Origin: Nostoc sp. FACHB-280
Lineage (GTDB): Bacteria; Cyanobacteriota; Cyanobacteriia; Cyanobacteriales; Nostocaceae
Reading direction: 5' to 3'
DNA: 64,000 bases
Assembly: GCF_014697615.1 (NCBI RefSeq)
Contig: NZ_JACJSD010000012.1
Coordinates: forward strand, 1 to 64,000
Positions 37,145 to 45,000 of this stretch are shown in pieces. Position numbers and translations under genes: made by a program. Position 1 is the stretch's first letter. Every line of letters starts with the position of its first letter. The notes under the pieces were generated by a model. It made no database searches. It was not told the origin of the DNA and was given only the letters and a program-made list of their open reading frames with translations.

Positions 37145-38536
37145 ATGTGTTCTATTCCTCCTCGTCCTTGGCAGTTACTAGTAATTTCTGCTCAAACTGA
37201 ATCAGAACTAAAAACTGCTACTGTCAATCTTACAGATTATTTGAGACAACATCGTGACTTGAAACTTAGGGATGTTGCACAGAAATTGCAATGCGAACAA
37301 CAAGCGTTTAAATATCGGCGAATGGTTGTTTGTCGGGATATAGAAGATGCTATAGTGGCACTTACTGACCCTAGACGATTATTAACAAACATCCAGGAAA
37401 CACAAAAACGTCCTGTAGCTTTTATGTTTCCTGGACTTGGTACTCAGTACGTCAATATGGCTCTTGAATTGTACCAAGTTGAACCTTTATTTCGTGCTTG
37501 TGTTGACTACTGTTGTGAATTTCTTAAACCCCTACTTGGTCAAGATTTGCGAGAGGTTATTTATCCTCTTGGACAACAACAACAGCAGTTAGTTTCAGAC
37601 AATTCTCAAGGGTTGGACTTGCGAAAAATGTTAGGTCGCAGCCAGACACCAACTGATACAACAATAGTAGCTGCAACCTCTTTACTCAATCAAACTCATC
37701 TGACTCAACCAGCGATTTTTGTCATTGAATATGCTTTAGCAAAACTATTAATATCTTGGGGTATTCATCCAGCCGCCATGATTGGCTATAGCATTGGTGA
37801 ATATGTCGCAGCCACCATAGCCGAGGTTTTATCTTTAGACGAGGGTTTAAGACTAATTGCTGCAAGAGCGCAGATGATTCAAAAATTGCCCAGGGGGGCG
37901 ATGCTTGCAGTTCCACTGTCACTAACAGAAATATCTCCCCTCCTCAATGACAAACTTTCACTTTCGGCGGTGAATGGGTCATCTATGGGTGTAATAGCAG
38001 GTGAAATCGAGGCTATAGAAGTTTTAGAACGAAAATTAACTCAAAAAGGTTTAGCTTGTCGTCGTCTGGAAACTTCCCATGCTTTTCACTCTCAGATGAT
38101 GACGGGTGCTAGTACTGACTTATGCAAGTTAGTCAGGACATTTAACTTGCAAGCACCAAAAATACCTTATATATCCAACGTCACGGGTACATGGATAACA
38201 GCATCAGAGGCGACAAATCCAGATTATTGGGTAAAGCATCTGTGTCAAGCAGTGTTGTTTGCTCCAGGTATCCAAGTGTTATGGAAACAACAATATCCAA
38301 TTTTGTTGGAAGTAGGCCCAGGGCAAACTCTTGGTAGTTTTGCAATGCAATGTTTAGAAAATAATCCCGCCGTCAGTCAACTAATTTTGCCTTCTCTACG
38401 TTATTCCTACGATAAAAAACCAGACTTAGCTTTCTTGTTGAAAACATTAGGTAGGTTGTGGTTAGCAGGGGTGGAAATAGATTGGGCGGGATTTTATGCT
38501 CAAGATTCTCGTGATTATCTTTCTTTATCTGTTTAA
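37145..38536 (+). CDS. discrete acyltransferase derived from a cis-AT PKS domain
   Basis: The 463-residue protein is a complete AT with catalytic GYSIGEY, the HAFHS specificity motif (HAFH is usual for malonyl-type ATs), and the closing LLEVGPGQ. Its ends are telling. It begins with RPWQLLVISAQTESEL, the KS-AT linker, equivalent to RPWQLLLLSAKTESAL in the PKS at 42099. It stops at LGRLWLAGVEIDWAGFY, within the post-AT linker. So it looks like an AT cut out of a modular PKS. Sitting with the FkbK/J/I/H-like genes and before a PKS whose own AT is dead, it probably moves hydroxy- or methoxymalonyl from the free ACP (39457-39705) to that PKS, much as discrete ATs do in zwittermicin A synthesis. 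Confidence 0.9.
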   Translation: MCSIPPRPWQLLVISAQTESELKTATVNLTDYLRQHRDLKLRDVAQKLQCEQQAFKYRRMVVCRDIEDAIVALTDPRRLLTNIQETQKRPVAFMFPGLGTQYVNMALELYQVEPLFRACVDYCCEFLKPLLGQDLREVIYPLGQQQQQLVSDNSQGLDLRKMLGRSQTPTDTTIVAATSLLNQTHLTQPAIFVIEYALAKLLISWGIHPAAMIGYSIGEYVAATIAEVLSLDEGLRLIAARAQMIQKLPRGAMLAVPLSLTEISPLLNDKLSLSAVNGSSMGVIAGEIEAIEVLERKLTQKGLACRRLETSHAFHSQMMTGASTDLCKLVRTFNLQAPKIPYISNVTGTWITASEATNPDYWVKHLCQAVLFAPGIQVLWKQQYPILLEVGPGQTLGSFAMQCLENNPAVSQLILPSLRYSYDKKPDLAFLLKTLGRLWLAGVEIDWAGFYAQDSRDYLSLSV

Positions 38537-38583
38537 ACGTAGAGTGGCCTAGAGACTTGATCGAAAATTTGGAAGTTAAAACT

Positions 38584-39438
38584 ATGAATATTAAAACAGT
38601 AGGTGTAATTGGTGCGGGGGTAATGGGTATAGGGGTTGCACAAAACCTCGCTCAAACAGGCCATGAAGTAATTCTGATAGATATTTCTGAGGATATTCTT
38701 GATAAAGCTAAATACGAAATTAGAAATAATATCCGCTTGCAGAGTTTTTTCAAAAAAAGCGACAATTCAAAAACTCCAGATAGTATTCTGGAAAAAATAG
38801 AGTTTTCTACCAGCTATAAACTTTTAGAAAATGCCGATTTTATAGTTGAAAATGTTACCGAAAAATGGGATATTAAAAAAGGGATATATCCAGAATTAGA
38901 TTTTATCTGTCCACCACATTGTGTATTTGCTGCCAATACATCAGCAATCCCCATTACTCGCATAGCTTCACTGACTAAACGCCCTGATCAAGTCTTGGGT
39001 ATTCACTTTATGAATCCTGTACCAATGAAGTCAATGGTAGAGATGATTCGGGGGTATCATACTTCTGAGACAACAATTGAAATAGCCAAACAAATGTTGA
39101 CTCAGATGGGGAAAGAATGCGTCATCGTCAACGATTCACCGGGTTTTGTTTCTAACCGTGTGTTGATGTTAACCATTAACGAAGCTGTTTTTCTGTTGCA
39201 AGACCAAGTAGCGACAGCAGAAGACGTAGATAAAATCTTTAAAGGCTGTTTTGGTCACAAAATGGGGCCTTTAGAAACCGCAGATTTAATTGGACTAGAT
39301 ACAATTTTGTTTTCTATCGAAGTTTTGTACGAAAACTTTAATGATAGTAAATATCGACCATGTCCTTTACTGAAAAAAATGGTAGATGCAGGGTTATATG
39401 GCAGAAAAAATGGTAAAGGTTTTTACGTATACCAATAA
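38584..39438 (+). CDS. FkbK-like 3-hydroxyacyl-CoA/ACP dehydrogenase
   Basis: The protein of about 284 residues has the NAD-binding start VGVIGAGVMGIGVAQNLAQT and the dehydrogenase motifs FAANTSAIPITRIAS, GIHFMNPVPMKSMVEMI and DSPGFVSNRVL, ending DAGLYGRKNGKGFY. In methoxymalonyl-ACP pathways FkbK oxidises glyceryl-ACP to the 2-hydroxy-3-oxopropionyl (tartronate semialdehyde) form. The ATG at 38584 is chosen because GGAAG lies eight bases before it; the frame opens nine codons earlier at a TTG. It is followed closely by the ACP gene (18 bp). Confidence 0.9.
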   Translation: MNIKTVGVIGAGVMGIGVAQNLAQTGHEVILIDISEDILDKAKYEIRNNIRLQSFFKKSDNSKTPDSILEKIEFSTSYKLLENADFIVENVTEKWDIKKGIYPELDFICPPHCVFAANTSAIPITRIASLTKRPDQVLGIHFMNPVPMKSMVEMIRGYHTSETTIEIAKQMLTQMGKECVIVNDSPGFVSNRVLMLTINEAVFLLQDQVATAEDVDKIFKGCFGHKMGPLETADLIGLDTILFSIEVLYENFNDSKYRPCPLLKKMVDAGLYGRKNGKGFYVYQ

Positions 39439-39456
39439 ATAGGGATATCAAGACTT

Positions 39457-39705
39457 ATGAAAGAAGTACAAGCTAAAATTAAAACCTTTTTGTCAAAGTT
39501 TTTCGGTAATCATGATTTACAACCAGACGAAGATATTTTCGCTCTCGGTTTTGTGAATTCGATGTTTGCGATGCAGCTTGTTTTATTTGTTGAGCAAGAA
39601 TTTCAGATTGCCGTTGATAACGAAGACTTAGAGTTTGAGAATTTCCGCACTATCAACTCTATCGCCAATTTAGTGGAACGCAAAACTGCTGTTCTTGCAC
39701 AGTGA
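39457..39705 (+). CDS. FkbJ-like free-standing acyl carrier protein
   Basis: This 82-residue ACP has the phosphopantetheine serine in GFVNSMFAMQL near residue 35, a variant of the usual DSL that is common in ACPs of glycerate-derived extender units. In that pathway the ACP carries the glyceryl unit loaded by FkbH through oxidation to hydroxymalonyl-ACP. The gene is packed between the FkbK- and FkbI-like genes, four bases before the next start codon. Confidence 0.9.
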   Translation: MKEVQAKIKTFLSKFFGNHDLQPDEDIFALGFVNSMFAMQLVLFVEQEFQIAVDNEDLEFENFRTINSIANLVERKTAVLAQ

Positions 39706-39709
39706 ATTT

Positions 39710-40897
39710 ATGATGAAAATAGAACTATCTGCTCAACAAAAAAACGCTCAAACTGAATTTAGAGCTTTCGTTAACCAAGAAATATTTCCTGATGCCGGTA
39801 AATGGGATAGACAAGAATTTACTCCACCAGAACTAATTAAAAAAATTGCTCAACGCGGTTTTCTCGGTGCTATCTTACCCGAAGAATATGGTGGTCAGGC
39901 AATGGATATGATTACCTATGGTATTCTCAACGAAGAAATTGGGCGGGGATGTTCTTCTATTAGAAGTTTGCTGACAGTTCACAACATGGTAGCTCATGCT
40001 TTGTGTAAATGGGGTAATAAAGCTCAAAAAGAATATTGGCTACCGAAACTTGCATCTGGAGAAATTATCGCCGCTTTTGCATTAACTGAGCCGAATGTTG
40101 GTAGTGATGCGAAAAGTGTAGAAACCACAGCGGTATTAGTTGGTGATGCTTATGTTTTAAATGGGCAGAAAAAATGGATTACCTATGGACAAATAGCAGA
40201 TATCTACTTAGTTTTTACTCAATGTGAAGGTAAACCGACTGCTTTTTTAGTGGAAAAAAATAGCCCAGGATTTACAGTCAAACCAATGTCTGGCATTTTA
40301 GGTGTGAGAGCTTCAATGTCAGCAGAATTATATTTTCATAACTGTCAAATTCCGCGGGAAAACTTAGTTGGGAGATTAGGTTTTGGATTTGCTTATATTG
40401 CTGCTTCTGCTCTTGATTATGGGAGATATAGCGTAGCAGCAGGATGTGTTGGTATTGCTCAAGCTTGTTTAGAAGCTTGCATTAAGTATACAAATGAACG
40501 CAAACAGTTTGGCGTGTATCTGAAAGAACATCAATTAATTCGGCAAAAGATTACGCAGATGATAGCTAATACCAAAGCAGCGAGGTTGTTATGTTATCAA
40601 GCTGGTTATCTCAAAGATATTAACGACCCCAATTCTATTATTGAGACTTCTATTGCCAAGTATTTTGCATCTACAGTTGCTACCAAAATAGCTAATGATG
40701 CTGTGCAACTGCATGGTGGAAATGGTTGTAGTAGTGAGTACCCTGTGGAGAGGTATTTACGCGACTCGAAAATTATGGAAATTATTGAAGGTAGTACTCA
40801 AATTCAAGAGATTACAATTGCTGAGTCTGGTTATCAAGATTATCTATTTGCAAATGTGGCTACTGGGTTAGATAAGCAATTAGTAGAGAGAAATTAA
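39710..40897 (+). CDS. FkbI-like acyl-CoA/ACP dehydrogenase
   Basis: The protein of about 395 residues is a flavoprotein of the acyl-CoA dehydrogenase family: EEYGGQAMDM, AFALTEPNVGSDAKSVETTA (FAD and substrate loop), YDYGRYSVAA-type helix (ALDYGRYSVAAGCVG), ERKQFGVYLKEHQLI, and VQLHGGNGCSSEYPVERYLRD with IIEGSTQIQ. In the FkbH-K pathways this enzyme performs the second oxidation that leads to the 2-hydroxymalonyl thioester. The start is ATG 39710 (a second ATG follows at once); the frame itself opens upstream at a TTG that overlaps the ACP gene. It is followed three bases later by the FkbH-like gene. Confidence 0.9.
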   Translation: MMKIELSAQQKNAQTEFRAFVNQEIFPDAGKWDRQEFTPPELIKKIAQRGFLGAILPEEYGGQAMDMITYGILNEEIGRGCSSIRSLLTVHNMVAHALCKWGNKAQKEYWLPKLASGEIIAAFALTEPNVGSDAKSVETTAVLVGDAYVLNGQKKWITYGQIADIYLVFTQCEGKPTAFLVEKNSPGFTVKPMSGILGVRASMSAELYFHNCQIPRENLVGRLGFGFAYIAASALDYGRYSVAAGCVGIAQACLEACIKYTNERKQFGVYLKEHQLIRQKITQMIANTKAARLLCYQAGYLKDINDPNSIIETSIAKYFASTVATKIANDAVQLHGGNGCSSEYPVERYLRDSKIMEIIEGSTQIQEITIAESGYQDYLFANVATGLDKQLVERN

Positions 40898-40900
40898 TCT

Positions 40901-41971
40901 ATGGTTAGTGTTCAAGAGCCAACTTTAAATAGTAAACAAAAAGATAAAAAAGTAATTAAATGTGTTGTTTGGGATTTAGATAATACCCTATGGCACGGTG
41001 TTTTGCTGGAGGATAATCAAGTCTCTCTGAGAGAAAATATTATAAATTTGATTGAAACTTTAGATAAACGTGGTATATTACAATCTATAGCTAGTAAAAA
41101 TGAACATCATACGGCAATAGCTAAGTTAGCAGAATTTGGTTTACAAGAGTATTTCTTATATCCCCAAATTAATTGGAATTCTAAAGCTGATTCAGTTAAA
41201 GAAATTGCTAATTTACTCAATATTGGATTAGATGCGATCGCCTTTATTGATGATCAGTTATTTGAGCTAGAAGAAGTGAAGTTTTCCTTACCGGAAGTTC
41301 TCTGTATCAATGCAGCAGAAATCGGCAATATTTTAGATATGCCTGTAATGAATCCTCGGTTTATTACGGAAGATTCACGCATTAGAAGATTGATGTATTT
41401 GAGTGATATTGAGCGACAAAATGCGGAGAAAGAATTTGTCGGTACATCTGATGAATTTTTAGCTACTCTCCAAATGAATTTCACCATATCTACTGCTCAA
41501 GAAGAAGATTTACAACGTGCAGAAGAATTAACACTCAGAACTAATCAACTGAATACAACTGGTTATACCTATTCCTACGATGAACTAAATCATTTTCGGA
41601 ACAGCGAAAATCATAAATTGCTTATTGCTAGTCTGGAAGATAAATATGGTAGCTACGGCAAGATAGGTTTAGTTTTAATTGAATGTCAACCTTTGTCATG
41701 GACAATTAAGCTGTTGCTGATGTCTTGTCGGGTGATGTCGCGGGGCGTGGGGACAATTATGTTAAATCATGTGATGGGTTTAGCGAAGAGTCATAATGTG
41801 CGTTTGTTGGCGGAATTTTTATCAAACGATCGCAATCGGATGATGTATATATCTTATAAGTTTGCCGGGTTTAGAGAAGTTGAGAAGCAGGGCGATTTGG
41901 TAATTTTTGAAAATGATTTAAGTCGGATTCAAGATGTGCCTGGTTATGTGAATTTTCAGGTGATTGACTGA
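40901..41971 (+). CDS. FkbH-like glyceryl-ACP synthase (HAD-IIIC)
   Basis: The 356-residue protein combines an N-terminal HAD-IIIC domain (VVWDLDNTLWHGVLLED, the nucleophile Asp in DLDNT; later AFIDDQLFELEEVK) with a C-terminal GNAT-like part (RTNQLNTTGYTYSYDEL; LLMSCRVMSRGVGTIML). FkbH-type enzymes take 1,3-bisphosphoglycerate, dephosphorylate it and load the glyceryl group on the partner ACP. With the FkbK-, FkbJ- and FkbI-like genes directly upstream, this completes a hydroxymalonyl-ACP route, and methoxymalonyl if the methyltransferase at 36233 acts on it. Confidence 0.93.
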   Translation: MVSVQEPTLNSKQKDKKVIKCVVWDLDNTLWHGVLLEDNQVSLRENIINLIETLDKRGILQSIASKNEHHTAIAKLAEFGLQEYFLYPQINWNSKADSVKEIANLLNIGLDAIAFIDDQLFELEEVKFSLPEVLCINAAEIGNILDMPVMNPRFITEDSRIRRLMYLSDIERQNAEKEFVGTSDEFLATLQMNFTISTAQEEDLQRAEELTLRTNQLNTTGYTYSYDELNHFRNSENHKLLIASLEDKYGSYGKIGLVLIECQPLSWTIKLLLMSCRVMSRGVGTIMLNHVMGLAKSHNVRLLAEFLSNDRNRMMYISYKFAGFREVEKQGDLVIFENDLSRIQDVPGYVNFQVID

Positions 41972-41989
41972 AAAATATCGAGTTTTTTA

Positions 41990-42023
41990 TTAAACGAACC
42001 GCAAAGAGCGCAAAGGACACGAA
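41990..42023. repeat. copy of the 'cgaaccgcaaag' dispersed repeat
   Basis: AACGAACCGCAAAGAGCGCA followed by AAGGACACGAA lies in the 127-bp gap before the PKS gene. The same element, with an insertion, occurs at 55519-55583 in the gap before the second PKS gene. Confidence 0.7.
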
Positions 42024-42098
42024 CACGAAGAAAGATAAGAAAAGAGTAATTGCTCGTTAAGAATTTGAAGTGATTAAAAGTAATAAAGGTTTAATAAT

Positions 42099-45000
42099 AT
42101 GAGTGAAAATTATGAGTTAATGGAGGGGGTTGCGATTATTGGGATGGCGGGGCGGTTTCCTGGAGCCATCGATATAGAATGTTTTTGGCAGAATTTACAA
42201 GCTGGGGTAGAGTCGCTATCTTTATTTACAGATGATGAGTTAATTGCTGCTGGTATACCTGCGGCGTTGGTAAATGATAGTAATTATGTGAAAGTTGGTG
42301 GGATTTTAGATAATATTGATTTATTTGATGCAGCATTTTTTGATTTAAATCCCAAGGAAGCGGCAATCACAGATCCGCAACATCGTCTATTTTTAGAATG
42401 TGCTTGGTCTGCTTTAGAAAATGCAGGTTATGATGCGACTAAGTGTAACAGCAGAATTGGTGTTTATGCGGGTGCTAGTTTAAATAATTATTTATCTTTT
42501 GATGTTAAAAACGACCAATTAGGTTCGGGAGAATCATATCAAAAATTAATTGGTAATGATAAAGGATTTCTCTCAACTCGTGTTTCTTATAAATTAAATC
42601 TTACCGGGCCAAGTATTACAGTTCAAACTGCTTGTTCAACATCTTTAGTTGCTACTACCCTCGCTTATCAAAGTTTACAAAACTATCAATGTGATATGGC
42701 TTTGGCGGGTGGGGTTTCGATTCGCTTACCGCAAAAATCTGGTTATTTTTATGAACCAGGGGGGCCGTTATCGCCTGATGGTCATTGTTATGCTTTTGAT
42801 GCTAAAGCCCAGGGAACAACTGTGGGTAATGGTGTGGGTGTAGTTGTTCTCAAGCGAGTTAAAGATGCGATCGCTGATGGAGATTGCATATATGCAGTGA
42901 TTAAAGGTGCAGCTATCAATAACGATGGGGCGATGAAAGTTGGTTATACAGCACCCAGTGTTGATGGACAAGCCGAAGCGATCGCGGAAGCCATTATGTT
43001 AGCCGAGGTAGAACCGGAAAGTATCAGCTATATCGAAGCCCACGGTAGCGGTACAGCTTTAGGTGATCCGATTGAAATTGCGGCGCTGACTAAAGTTTTT
43101 CGTGCGAGTACCCAGAAGAAGAATTTCTGCGCTATTGGTTCGGTGAAAACCAATATCGGACATCTAGACGCAGCCGCCGGCGTTGCTGGATTAATCAAAA
43201 CGGCTTTGGCTTTAAAACACCAATTGATTCCACCAAGCCTCAACTTTGAACAGCCTAATCCCGAAATTGATTTCGCCAACAGTCCTTTTTATGTCAACAC
43301 CAAGCTTAGAGAATGGGAAACAAATGCGACTCCTCGGCGTGCGGGTGTCAGTTCTTTGGGGATGGGGGGGACAAATGTTCATTTAGTTTTGGAAGAAGCA
43401 CCAACGTTTCCAGTTTCTAGTGCTTCTCGTCCTTGGCAATTGTTACTACTCTCTGCAAAAACTGAGTCTGCATTAGCAACTGCTACACAAAATCTCAGCC
43501 AACATTTGAAGCTAAATCCTGATATTAATCTTGCAGATGTCGCTTATACTTTGCAAGTCGGACGTAAAGATTTTAATCATCGAAGAATCTTAGTTTGTAG
43601 CGATTTCCAAGACGCAATTCAAAAACTGAATCAGCCAGCTTTACAACAAAATATCACTCAATTTCAAGAGTCAGGAACTCCATCTGTAACTTTTATCTTT
43701 CCTGGTGTAGATGCACTGTATACAGATATGGGTAAAGAACTCTACGAAACGGAGTCAGTATTTCGCGCCCATATAGAAAAGTGCTGCTTAATATTAAGAC
43801 CACATTTAGAATTAGATTTACGTTCTGTAATTTATCCCAACCCATCCGAACAGGAAATTGCATTAGAAAAACTGCAACAAACAAGCTTGCCTGACAGTGC
43901 TTTGTTTGTGATTGAGTATGCTTTAGCGCAACTGTGGATGTCTTGGGGGATTGCTCCACAAGCCATGATTGGTCAAGGTGTGGGAGAATATGTAGCTGCA
44001 ACTTTAGCAGGAGTATTTTCACTAGAAGATGCTTTAAAAATTGTGGCGAAATCTGCTCCTCAGTTGTTAGAAAAAGTCCAACTTTATCCACCACAAATTC
44101 CCTTCATCTCTCATGTAAGTGGAACTTGGATTACTCCAACCGAAGCAACAAACCCCCAATATTGGACAGAAATAGAAGCAGATTTACAGCCAGAAATTTC
44201 TGAGTTACTGCAAGATAAACAGCAAATTGTACTAGAAATTAACTTACAAGAACCACAGCATTCAGAAACAGCATTTTTACTCAACGAATTGGGACGCTTA
44301 TGGATGTTGGGAATCAAGATTGATTGGTCGAGTTTTTATGCTAATGAACGCCGTTACCGTCTTCCCTTACCAACTTATCCCTTTGAGCGTCAGCGTTATT
44401 GGCTGGATTCTCCAAATACTCAAGAATCATTAGAGTCAGTATCTCATCATGGCATCGAAAATCAGCGTTATGCGATTGAGTTAGATTCATCTACTTCTGA
44501 AAAATATTCCCGAAAATTATTAGAGAAAAAACCAAATATTGCTGAATGGTTTTATATTCCAGTATGGAAGCAATCAAGACCACTATATTTTGCAGCAGAA
44601 GAACTGAGCCAACAGCAATTAAATTGCTTAGTTTTTGTAGATAACTATGGAGTAGGTTCGGAATTTGTCAAACGACTGACACAACAACATCAAAATGTCA
44701 TTACAGTGCGCTTAGGTGAAGAATTTCATCAGCTTGATGAGCAAGTATATTGCATCAATCCTCAACAACTAGGTGATTATGATTTGTTGTTAAAAGAACT
44801 GCAAAATCGAGACTTGAAACTAAATACAATTGCCCATTTTTGGAGTGTTACACCTAAATATATTACGCTCGATGAGCAGCATGAGAACTTGAGCTTTTAT
44901 AGCCTGTTGTTTCTGTCCCAAGCAATTGGCAAACAAGATATTTGGGGTGCCTTAAAGCTGATGGTTGTCACCAGTAATTTATATGATGTCACTGGTGAAG

